A DNA stretch of 7,584 nt, taken from assembly GCA_012519645.1 (NCBI GenBank), contig JAAYPU010000278.1, positions 1 to 7,584 on the forward strand, in the 5' to 3' direction. Positions 1 through 5,572 of the stretch are shown one piece after another (within the stretch, counting starts at the first letter, position 1; the number at the start of each line of letters is the position of its first letter). The DNA is from Clostridiales bacterium (GTDB lineage Bacteria > Bacillota > Clostridia > Peptostreptococcales > JAAYPU01). Under the pieces are notes generated by a model, which was not told the origin of the DNA, did not search any database, and was given only the letters and a program-made list of their open reading frames with translations. The position numbers and the translations under genes were made by a program.

Positions 1-442
1 AGGTTGCTCCTATATCGAATATCCCACTTACAAAAATGCATCCTAAAAATACAAGTATCATAGAAATAAGCTTTATACGAGTAATTTTTTCCTTGAACAA
101 AATACGGGAAATGATTATTACAAATGCCGGCATAGTCGAAAGTAAGATTGCTGCCAGTGAAAGCGATACCTCTTTGATAGCCAGATTATAAAAGTAATTC
201 AATCCAAGGGAGCTGAAAACGCCCGCACATACCAGAATCCATAAATCCTTAAGTTGCAGCTTTAAAAGCTTTTTATCGTATATGAGTATCCCCAAAAATA
301 GAATTAAAAAAGCCCCCAGCATTCGGCTCTCAACAATTGAAACATTATCTATGCCTTTGCTGCTCAAATATCTGACGAATATACCAACGGCCCCCCACAT
401 ACACCCTGCGATAATTACACTTAGAGAAGCAATTTTTGTCAT
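1..442 (-). CDS. EamA/DMT-family transporter, N-terminal part (cut by window edge)
   Basis: Reading the minus strand from the ATG at 442 gives 147 uninterrupted codons that run off the window, so the C-terminal half is missing. The peptide begins MTKIASLSVIIAGCMWG and is almost entirely hydrophobic, with about five membrane spans (roughly residues 5-24, 33-54, 66-86, 90-110 and 117-140). This matches one EamA repeat; complete members are about 290-300 residues with two repeats. Family hallmarks visible are the N-terminal GCMWG.vGIF segment, the SRMLGAF stretch after the first loop, the SSLGLNYFYNLAI segment and the following helix SLAAILLSTMPAF. A good ribosome binding site (AAGGAG) lies 6 nt upstream of the ATG. 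Members export metabolites or drugs across the inner membrane; the substrate cannot be predicted. An unusual repeat array sits immediately upstream and may control the gene. Confidence 0.88.
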   Translation of the reverse strand, partial: MTKIASLSVIIAGCMWGAVGIFVRYLSSKGIDNVSIVESRMLGAFLILFLGILIYDKKLLKLQLKDLWILVCAGVFSSLGLNYFYNLAIKEVSLSLAAILLSTMPAFVIIISRILFKEKITRIKLISMILVFLGCIFVSGIFDIGAT

Positions 443-458
443 TTCATTTCTCCTTATA

Positions 459-513
459 AAACAATAGTTGAACAATCGTTAAACAATAGTTGAGCAATAG
501 TTAAACGATTGTT
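459..513. repeat. Five tandem 11-bp repeats, possible operator array
   Basis: Five consecutive 11-bp units fit with no gap: AAACAATAGTT (459-469), GAACAATCGTT (470-480), AAACAATAGTT (481-491), GAGCAATAGTT (492-502) and AAACGATTGTT (503-513). Units alternate AAAC and GAGC/GAAC beginnings, giving a higher-order 22-bp period. AACAATCGTT (471-480) and AACGATTGTT (504-513) are exact reverse complements, so the array also contains a long-range inverted repeat. The array ends about 9 nt before the AAGGAG ribosome binding site of the transporter. An 11-bp period places every unit on nearly the same DNA face, which suits cooperative binding of a repressor; this role is inference. Confidence 0.75.
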
Positions 514-537
514 ATTGATTTGAAATTTAATAATTTA

Positions 538-578
538 GATTTATGATTTATGATTTATATTTTTGATTTATGATTTAA
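538..578. repeat. GATTTAT heptamer repeats
   Basis: GATTTAT occurs at 538-544, 545-551 and 552-558 in perfect tandem, then at 565-571, followed by the variant GATTTAA at 572-578. This is low-complexity, non-coding repeat DNA lying next to a long hairpin. Confidence 0.7.
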
Positions 579-581
579 TGT

Positions 582-610
582 AGAAATTTGCTTTAAGAAA
601 GCAAATTTCT
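582..610. repeat. 13-bp perfect inverted repeat (hairpin)
   Basis: AGAAATTTGCTTT (582-594) and its exact reverse complement AAAGCAAATTTCT (598-610) flank a 3-nt AAG loop. Neither strand has a proper T-run after the stem, so a simple intrinsic terminator is unlikely. It lies between the GATTTAT repeats and the TTAGTTA-type repeats and may be the core of a small dispersed intergenic element. Confidence 0.7.
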
Positions 611-620
611 TCCTTATCTA

Positions 621-646
621 TTAGTTCTTAGTTATTAGTTATTAGT
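621..646. repeat. TTAGTTA-type short tandem repeats
   Basis: The sequence TTAGTTCTTAGTTATTAG continues into further TTATTAGT units, giving imperfect tandem copies of a 7-8 bp unit (TTAGTTA/TTAGTTC). It is non-coding and adjoins the 13-bp hairpin on one side and the GAA-loop hairpin on the other. Confidence 0.55.
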
Positions 647-654
647 TTATAAGT

Positions 655-669
655 TGATGCGAAGCATCA
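655..669. repeat. TGATGC-GAA-GCATCA mini-hairpin
   Basis: A perfect 6-bp stem closes a GAA triloop. The core GCGAAGC is the heptamer known to form an exceptionally stable DNA mini-hairpin. No T-run follows, so transcription termination is not the obvious role. Confidence 0.6.
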
Positions 670-720
670 TCACAGCCTTTATATTGTAACATATTATCTA
701 TTATTTAGTATCATTATTTG

Positions 721-753
721 CAAAAAATAAACTGTGGCTGACAGTCGCCAGCC
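721..753 (-). terminator. Rho-independent terminator of the rubrerythrin gene
   Basis: On the minus strand the RNA GGCUGGC-GACU-GUCAGCC (753 to 736) forms a 7-bp stem with one G-U pair and a 4-nt loop. It is followed by ACAGTTTATTTTTT. It lies about 37 nt past the rubrerythrin stop codon. Confidence 0.75.
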
Positions 754-789
754 CCATAAAACTTTGTTTTACAATTACTCCATTAAATA

Positions 790-1353
790 TTAATAATCGG
801 CAAAATGCTTATATGCTTGCTTCTTAGCACCACAGACCGGACATGCATCCGGCAGATTTTCTGAGACTGTATGTCCGCAAACAGGACATACGTAAACCGG
901 ACCCAGTTTCATATCTTCACCTTGTTTTGCAGCATCCTGTGCCAATTGAAAAAGTCTTGCATGGATCTTTTCAGCTTCTAATGCATAATAAAATGCACGT
1001 TCAGCTTCTTTTTCCTCTTGAAATTTTGCTGTATTTAAATATACGGGATACATTTGCTCTATCTCGTGGAGCTCTCCTTCGATAGCTCCTTGAAGATTAT
1101 CAACAGTTTTACCTGCACCGAATACAGCTCCTGCTGTAACCGCACAATCTCCTTCTTTGTCCTTCAGTACTCTGAAATGGTTATTTGCATGTGCCTGCTC
1201 TGCAAAAGCTATCGCCCTGAATAGTCTGCCAATATTCGGCATGTTTTCCTTATCAGCCATTTCTCCCCATATAAGATATCTCATATGGGCCATGCTTTCA
1301 CCCCCATAAGCAGAACGCAAAAAATCAGCTGTCATATCATTTTTTACTCCCAT
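790..1353 (-). CDS. rbr: Rubrerythrin
   Basis: A 187-residue cytoplasmic non-haem iron protein that reduces hydrogen peroxide to water in anaerobes, using electrons delivered through its rubredoxin-like centre. The N-terminal ferritin-like four-helix domain (about 5-142) shows the expected diiron ligands: E19, E52-x-x-H55, E94-x-x-E97 (before MYPVY) and E128-x-x-H131. The C-terminal rubredoxin-like domain (about 152-187) has C156-x-x-C159-G and C171-x-x-C174-G, the four cysteines that bind a single iron. Length and domain order are those of classical rubrerythrin, with no reversed or missing domain. The ATG at 1353 is preceded by AAAGGAG at good spacing. It appears to be a single-gene transcript, with its own terminator downstream and an interrupted palindrome at 1384-1410 upstream. 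In such bacteria these genes are often controlled by PerR, but a canonical PerR box is not evident. Confidence 0.96.
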   Translation of the reverse strand: MGVKNDMTADFLRSAYGGESMAHMRYLIWGEMADKENMPNIGRLFRAIAFAEQAHANNHFRVLKDKEGDCAVTAGAVFGAGKTVDNLQGAIEGELHEIEQMYPVYLNTAKFQEEKEAERAFYYALEAEKIHARLFQLAQDAAKQGEDMKLGPVYVCPVCGHTVSENLPDACPVCGAKKQAYKHFADY

Positions 1354-1383
1354 TTTTTATCTCCTTTCCTTCCTATAATTTAT

Positions 1384-1410
1384 ATAATACCCATTTACCA
1401 TGGGAATTAT
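1384..1410. promoter_or_regulatory. Interrupted palindrome upstream of rubrerythrin (possible operator)
   Basis: On the minus strand ATAATTCCCAT, a 5-nt spacer GGTAA, then ATGGGTATTAT: two 11-bp arms match at 10 of 11 positions. The palindrome ends 30 nt before the rubrerythrin ATG, and its edge overlaps an AT-rich TATTATATAAA stretch that could be a -10 region. It could bind a redox- or metal-responsive repressor, or form an mRNA hairpin. No T-run follows, so it does not look like the terminator of the upstream activase gene. Confidence 0.45.
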
Positions 1411-1437
1411 TGACCTATCGCCAATAGCGAGAATGAT

Positions 1438-1459
1438 GACGCTTACTGCGACGTCTTAC
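1438..1459. repeat. Imperfect direct repeat
   Basis: GACGCTTAC (1438-1446) recurs after 3 nt as GACGTCTTAC (1450-1459), differing by one inserted base. It lies in the short gap between the activase-fusion stop codon and the rubrerythrin promoter region. No function is evident. Confidence 0.4.
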
Positions 1460-1476
1460 AATGAAATGGCCGTTTA

Positions 1477-3135
1477 TCACTCTTTAAATATTTCAGTTGC
1501 CAAAAGCGCCGCCCCTAGCGCTCCGCATATATCCGGCTCTTTTGGTACAATTACTTTTTCTCCCAATTTCTCTTCTATAGCACTTAGGACTCCGACGTTT
1601 CTTGCCACCCCTCCGGTCATCATATATGCTCCTTCCATTTTCCCCCGCTTTCCTAAAGCTACAACCTTTGATGCTACTGATTTATTTATGCCGTGAACTA
1701 TATCTTCCAGCTTTTTGTCCTCAGCAATCAAAGAAACAACTTCCGATTGTGCAAACACGGAACACATACTTGAAATCACAACCTCTTCTGTCCATTTTGA
1801 TCCATATGTGCTCATTTCCTCAAGGGATAATTGCAGGGATTGAGCCATCATTTCAATAAACCTTCCGGTTCCCGCGGCACATTTATCATTCATTACAAAG
1901 TCAAGGACATTGCCCTCATGGTCTAACCGAATGATTTTGCAGTCCTGCCCTCCTACATCTATGATCGTTCGAACTGTCGGGTCCAAAAAATATGCGCCTT
2001 TAGCATGGCAGGTGATTTCCGTCACATCCTTGCCCCTAAAATGAATTTTCGATCTTCCGTAGCCTGTAGTAACGATATTTTTTATCTGATCCTTTTCAAG
2101 ACCGCTTTTTCTTAATGCTTCCTCAAATGCTTTTTCCGCACTTTCACCGACCTTGGTTCCCGTAGGGATTACTGCAAAGGATACGATATTCTTTTTATTA
2201 TCTATGATTACTGCATTAGTAGAAGTAGAACCGCTGTCTATTCCGGCATAATAGGAACTATCACCGGATAATATATCCACATGATCGGCTTCTTTTTTTA
2301 TATCAGATAAAGCATTTTCAAAAAAAGCCTCTAATCGCGTTTTCATTTGCCCTCCTCCTTGGTTTGTGTAATCCGTTTCTATCTTCAAAATTGGAATTTT
2401 CAATACTGCCTTCAGCTTTGAAAATTCAAAGCTATAAAAATCACAAAAATTAACCGTATTATATATTATCCCGCATAAATTGGGGTCTTCAGTCAAATCT
2501 CTTCTCTGCTTTATGTCCGTCATTCTCATACATGGCGTCTGAGACAGCAGCGCGCCTGAATACCAGGTTATAAGCTCATCCAGACTTCCGCCTGGAAGTG
2601 GTTTGGGCAATTTGCGCAGCCCGGTACATGAATTATTCTTTATAGGCAGCGGTGACTCCCGTCGTATATATTCCAGCAGCTCAGAGCTCAATCTTGCTCC
2701 CATGACGGATATATATGGTCCCGTTACTACTTCATCATCATCATCATCATTAAATGCAGAACAAAACTTTTTTATATCAAACGTGCGGTCCAGAGATTGA
2801 GATAAGTCATCAATAAACTTAAGTATCTGATTCTTATATAACAGCTTGCTGCAATGCTCCGCATTATGGGGCAAATTAAGCATAAATACTTCCTGCTCCT
2901 GATTTTTCAAAACATCACTAGCCCTTTCGATAGAATCACAGCAAGTTGTAAGTAAAAGTGGGGCATTATCATTATTCAAACGATTTTCAACAATAGCCCG
3001 CGAAAAGCTGCATACGTTGCTATGAATGATCATGTCAGCTGACTCATAATTATCGGCTGACGGATTCAAAAACTCTGCATCCATATCAAAGCCTGCTGCT
3101 ATTTCTATCGGAGCATATTTGCAGACATACTGCAT
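1477..3135 (-). CDS. 2-hydroxyacyl-CoA dehydratase-like (HgdB) domain fused to BadF/HgdC-type ATPase activase
   Basis: 552 residues in two parts. Residues 1-275 are a compact HgdB/BcrC/BadD-like domain: it starts at the conserved CKYAPIE segment (C5), then has CSFSRA (C42), TTCCDS (C65, C66), NNSCTGLR (C170), PCMR (C202), FCDFYSFE (C231) and the family's closing GQMKTRLEAF (262-271). Several of these cysteines are likely iron-sulfur ligands. Residues 296-552 are a complete acetate/sugar-kinase-fold activase: phosphate loop GIDSGSTST (298-306), DVGGQD (393-398), C419 in NDKCAAGTG and C458 in SMCSVFAQSE (the two cysteines that hold the dimer-bridging [4Fe-4S] cluster), and TGGVARN (507-513). 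Such activases use ATP hydrolysis to push one low-potential electron into the partner. Usually the activase is a separate protein of about 260 residues; here it is fused. A tract of five aspartates (130-134) sits in a linker. The gene overlaps the upstream subunit gene by 50 nt. Confidence 0.9.
   Translation of the reverse strand: MQYVCKYAPIEIAAGFDMDAEFLNPSADNYESADMIIHSNVCSFSRAIVENRLNNDNAPLLLTTCCDSIERASDVLKNQEQEVFMLNLPHNAEHCSKLLYKNQILKFIDDLSQSLDRTFDIKKFCSAFNDDDDDEVVTGPYISVMGARLSSELLEYIRRESPLPIKNNSCTGLRKLPKPLPGGSLDELITWYSGALLSQTPCMRMTDIKQRRDLTEDPNLCGIIYNTVNFCDFYSFEFSKLKAVLKIPILKIETDYTNQGGGQMKTRLEAFFENALSDIKKEADHVDILSGDSSYYAGIDSGSTSTNAVIIDNKKNIVSFAVIPTGTKVGESAEKAFEEALRKSGLEKDQIKNIVTTGYGRSKIHFRGKDVTEITCHAKGAYFLDPTVRTIIDVGGQDCKIIRLDHEGNVLDFVMNDKCAAGTGRFIEMMAQSLQLSLEEMSTYGSKWTEEVVISSMCSVFAQSEVVSLIAEDKKLEDIVHGINKSVASKVVALGKRGKMEGAYMMTGGVARNVGVLSAIEEKLGEKVIVPKEPDICGALGAALLATEIFKE
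2732..2750 (-). repeat. GAT trinucleotide repeat encoding an Asp tract
   Basis: On the minus strand five consecutive GAT codons, flanked by AAT and GAA, encode N-D-D-D-D-D-E (residues 129-135 of the activase fusion). A trinucleotide repeat can gain or lose units without a frameshift, so length variation between strains would be tolerated. Confidence 0.7.
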
Positions 3136-4402
3136 TATTTTTCCCCTCCAGCATTTCCATGAAAGCCTGAAGACGTGTCCTCATCTGACCTTCGTTGATA
3201 TTTTGCCTGTCACAGCCGTCACCATCCAGTATTAAAACCGGAATACCATTTTTTTCGAGAATTTTTTTAACTATTCCCGAACTCCCAAGTGTTTTTTTAC
3301 AACCCCAGTGGTTAAAGTAGATAATACCGTCTGCCTTTAGGGCTATCGCCATTTGAAGAAGTTTTTCGGCGCGCCTGTTCGAAGAACCTCTCATATGATT
3401 ATAAAGCAATTTACGGGCTAATGACCTGAATGGCATTGACTCATCCAGATCAATTAGAGCATCATCATTCATATCTATTGCCAGCAGCTGATATCTTTCA
3501 TTATTGATAATTTCTTTTATGGATTTTTGCCAATTAGGTATGGTATGGCACCATAATATCCTGATTCTTTTATCCGAAAGCTTTGCATTTTTTGCATCCG
3601 TAAGCAACAGCTCAAAATATTTCTCAGCTTCTTTAGACCCGAGAAGAATATGAGTAAAAAACAGCTTATACATTTCGGATGTAACATCGTTGGGAATATA
3701 TTTGTATGAAAGCTCTTTTAAAAATTCTTTATATAAGTATACAGACCTGTTTTCTCTTTTTATGATTTCTTTTAATTTATCTTCATCAAATCTCCTTTGA
3801 GTCATATCTTCAATGAAAACAGCTGCTTTTTTTAATTGGTCTTCTAAATATTCTATTGCTTCATTGCTGTCTGAATTAGGTGTGTCCACTGTAAAAGCAG
3901 GAACGTTCCAAAATTCCGCAAGAGTTCTGAATGTAATGATATTAGCATCACAAGCAAAGGTTGTATTCATAATAAATTTAGGTTTTGGAATGACCTTTGA
4001 CAATGCAGCTCCAATAAGAGCCTTATGATAGGAACAATAGGACTGGGATATACCCATGTTTTCTGCATAATCGATAAAATAACGCTCCGAGCCGGCTCCA
4101 TTCAAATAAACAGACATACCTTCTATGAATCCCGGTTTAATATCCATAGCATGGAGAAGCTCGCATGGAAAAAATATATTTACAACTGCTGAATTGTCCG
4201 GCTTTGATAGCGAATATCGAACATTTTCATTGCATATGACAGATGCATATTTTTGATGCGGCAGCAGATCGTGCTTTGAAAAATATTTCATTTGAATTCC
4301 GCTGGCTGTATAACCGGCTTTTAACAGTCTCAAGGATTTCTTAGGATTCTTTTCAATATTTTTTCCTACCAGCTCTCCAAACTTTTTGACTACTCTGCTC
4401 AT
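3086..4402 (-). CDS. 2-hydroxyacyl-CoA dehydratase / double-cubane-type iron-sulfur subunit (HgdB/BcrC/BadD family)
   Basis: 438 residues. After a less conserved N-terminal extension (about 1-70) comes the family fold: FFPCELLHAMDIKPGF (77-92; C80), SYCSYHKALIGAAL (121-134; C123), TTFACDAN (147-154; C151), LWCHTIPNW (283-291; C285), NHWGCKKTLGSS (364-375; C368), DGDGCDRQ (393-400; C397) and GQMRTRLQAF (405-414). These cysteines are candidates for ligating a [4Fe-4S] or double-cubane cluster, as in 2-hydroxyacyl-CoA dehydratases, benzoyl-CoA reductase subunits and double-cubane proteins. The protein should be cytoplasmic and pair with the HgdB-like domain of the next gene, receiving electrons from its activase. 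The ATG at 4402 has AGGAG 6 nt upstream, and a promoter is visible at 4447-4475. Substrate is unknown: no CoA-transferase or ETF gene is adjacent. The 3' end runs 50 nt into the next gene in another frame. Confidence 0.87.
   Translation of the reverse strand: MSRVVKKFGELVGKNIEKNPKKSLRLLKAGYTASGIQMKYFSKHDLLPHQKYASVICNENVRYSLSKPDNSAVVNIFFPCELLHAMDIKPGFIEGMSVYLNGAGSERYFIDYAENMGISQSYCSYHKALIGAALSKVIPKPKFIMNTTFACDANIITFRTLAEFWNVPAFTVDTPNSDSNEAIEYLEDQLKKAAVFIEDMTQRRFDEDKLKEIIKRENRSVYLYKEFLKELSYKYIPNDVTSEMYKLFFTHILLGSKEAEKYFELLLTDAKNAKLSDKRIRILWCHTIPNWQKSIKEIINNERYQLLAIDMNDDALIDLDESMPFRSLARKLLYNHMRGSSNRRAEKLLQMAIALKADGIIYFNHWGCKKTLGSSGIVKKILEKNGIPVLILDGDGCDRQNINEGQMRTRLQAFMEMLEGKNNAVCLQICSDRNSSRL
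3143..3149 (-). promoter_or_regulatory. Ribosome binding site inside the upstream gene, fixing the fusion gene's start
   Basis: GGAGGGG on the minus strand lies 7 nt before the ATG at 3135, inside the last codons of the dehydratase-like subunit gene. It supports the start chosen for the activase fusion and hence a real 50-nt overlap, implying coupled translation of the two subunits. Confidence 0.75.
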
Positions 4403-4446
4403 AGCTTTCTCCTAAGATATGCTTTTTATCTGTGAATTCTCCTTTA

Positions 4447-4475
4447 ATTGTACCATGATTTGCATAATTTGGCAT
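4447..4475 (-). promoter_or_regulatory. Promoter of the dehydratase-like/activase operon (sigma-A type, extended -10)
   Basis: On the minus strand: -35 ATGCCA (4475-4470, 4 of 6 matches), 17-bp spacer, -10 TACAAT (4452-4447, 5 of 6) preceded by TGG, giving an extended -10. The start point would lie near 4440, leaving a leader of about 40 nt before the ATG at 4402. Confidence 0.55.
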
Positions 4476-4486
4476 ACTGATTAAAT

Positions 4487-4515
4487 AAAAAAAACGAGCT
4501 GCTTTTACAACTCGT
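4487..4515 (-). terminator. Rho-independent terminator of the TspO-like gene
   Basis: On the minus strand ACGAGTTG, loop TAAAAG, then CAGCTCGT form an 8-bp stem with one G-U pair, followed directly by a run of eight T. It lies about 37 nt after the stop codon of the TspO-like gene and separates it from the dehydratase-like operon. Confidence 0.88.
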
Positions 4516-4552
4516 AGATAAAAATTCTGTATCGATCATAATACCTGCCTTC

Positions 4553-5359
4553 CTATCCCAGTCTATTTGTCTTTCTCATTCCATTAATCAAGATATACAG
4601 TTCTCCAATGAGAAATATTATGATGCAGACTATGACTGCCAGAATAACTGCAGGATATTGATTGTTGAAGCCGCCGGAAGAAGTATGCTTAATATGGATA
4701 CCAATATATGCCCATACCAATACAAGTCCATACTCAATATCTTTATTTTTTAATAATGCTGCAAGGCCGATAGCCGTTCCGGCTAAAAGAACGATGACTG
4801 TCCAGGCAGCATCCGATATACCAAGACCCTTCCACCCTATACTTACAAAAAACGTAACCGCATTAGCAATAGTCGCTACTGTGATCCAGCCAAAATAAAT
4901 GCTGAAAGGCAAACGTATAAAAAGCTTTTCTCTTGATGTCAGTTGTTCAAGCTTGAATTCTCTGTTGATGAAAGCGAGACATATTAAAATGATAATCATT
5001 ATTATCAGAGAGGCAGGTATGATTTGATAATGCCACAAAAAAATCCATATTATATTTAATACAGATGATGTTGAAAAAAGTATGTTTATATAGCGAACAA
5101 GGTCTGAATTAAAAACCTGATTTCCGTGAAACAAACCCATTTGGTATAGGGTATAAAGTGCCAGCAGCAGATATATCAGCCCCCATATGGCATAAGTCAA
5201 GGGTGCAGGAGCAAATAAGTTAGCATATAAATCCGAAACCTCTCTCGTTGTGATATTATTGATCGGCAAACTATTTGCAAGTACATTTACAACAATCATT
5301 GCCACAAATGAGACCGCCGTTATTATTTTTATAATCATACACTCTTGCTTATACTCCAT
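4553..5359 (-). CDS. TspO/MBR-like (tryptophan-rich sensory protein type) membrane protein
   Basis: 268 residues, very hydrophobic, with about seven to eight predicted spans (roughly 8-30, 54-73, 89-109, 112-131, 149-171, 184-203, 208-223 and 236-258). Features resembling the tryptophan-rich sensory protein family are the FAPAPLTYAIWGLIYLLL segment (49-66), the NIIWIFLWHYQ segment (102-112) and the PFSIYFGWITVATIAN segment (151-166), with seven tryptophans (59, 105, 109, 158, 176, 186, 216). Classical TspO is only about 155-165 residues with five spans, so this belongs to the longer branch commonly annotated under the same family name. TspO proteins bind porphyrins and affect tetrapyrrole and stress physiology; whether that holds here is unknown. 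The ATG at 5359 has a near-perfect ribosome binding site (AGGAGGTG, 7 nt upstream). It looks monocistronic. Confidence 0.75.
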   Translation of the reverse strand: MEYKQECMIIKIITAVSFVAMIVVNVLANSLPINNITTREVSDLYANLFAPAPLTYAIWGLIYLLLALYTLYQMGLFHGNQVFNSDLVRYINILFSTSSVLNIIWIFLWHYQIIPASLIIMIIILICLAFINREFKLEQLTSREKLFIRLPFSIYFGWITVATIANAVTFFVSIGWKGLGISDAAWTVIVLLAGTAIGLAALLKNKDIEYGLVLVWAYIGIHIKHTSSGGFNNQYPAVILAVIVCIIIFLIGELYILINGMRKTNRLG

Positions 5360-5366
5360 TAAAAAA

Positions 5367-5374
5367 CACCTCCT
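5367..5374 (-). promoter_or_regulatory. Strong ribosome binding site of the TspO-like gene
   Basis: AGGAGGTG on the minus strand, 7 nt before the ATG at 5359, matches the 16S anti-Shine-Dalgarno at every position. Further upstream, TTGAAT (5430-5425) and TATAAA (5405-5400) could be promoter hexamers, but the 19-bp spacing makes them doubtful. Confidence 0.6.
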
Positions 5375-5572
5375 ATATACATTCCTAAAATGATATATTT
5401 GATCTTTTATATTTTTACCCCCATTTTTTTATTCAAAAACATATTCAGAAAACATTACATCATTCAATTAGAAATCTATTCTTACACAAGCCGACCAATC
5501 CGTTTAAAGCACCTGCCAAACCATAAAACCATATACTGAAAATAAATATTATAATTAAACAAAGGTGATAGT

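Larger units (their letters stand above)
443..789. other. Gene-free, repeat-rich intergenic region
   Basis: No open frame with a ribosome binding site is visible here on either strand. The stretch holds an 11-bp tandem array (459-513), heptamer repeats (538-578), a 13-bp hairpin (582-610), TTAGTTA-type repeats (621-646), a GAA-loop mini-hairpin (655-669) and the rubrerythrin terminator (721-753), each listed separately. On the minus strand, TTGCAA (718-723) followed after 17 bp by TAGATA (695-700) is a possible weak promoter reading toward the transporter. It would give a leader of about 240 nt containing all the repeats. Confidence 0.6.

Noticed and set aside
582..610. Intrinsic terminator
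   Set aside because: The stem is AT-rich and perfect, but neither side has a T-run directly after it and no gene ends next to it.
459..669. CRISPR array
   Set aside because: Repeat units are 7-11 bp and directly abut one another, with no unique spacers of 25-40 bp and no cas genes nearby.
843..1085. Plus-strand open frame across the rubrerythrin gene
   Set aside because: It is antisense to a clear rubrerythrin with intact metal ligands and has no protein-like motifs or ribosome binding site.
1400..1859. Plus-strand open frames opposite the activase domain
   Set aside because: They are shadow frames of a well-conserved gene; the composition is low-complexity and matches no family.
4439..4445. 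AAAGGAG on the minus strand upstream of the dehydratase-like subunit, suggesting a small leader ORF
   Set aside because: No ATG, GTG or TTG lies at a usable distance downstream, and the motif falls right at the predicted transcription start.
5360..5572. Promoter for the plus-strand phosphoesterase (TATAAT near 5550)
   Set aside because: A TATAAT is present, but no -35 hexamer lies at 16-18 bp and the region is AT-rich, so I could not support a specific promoter.
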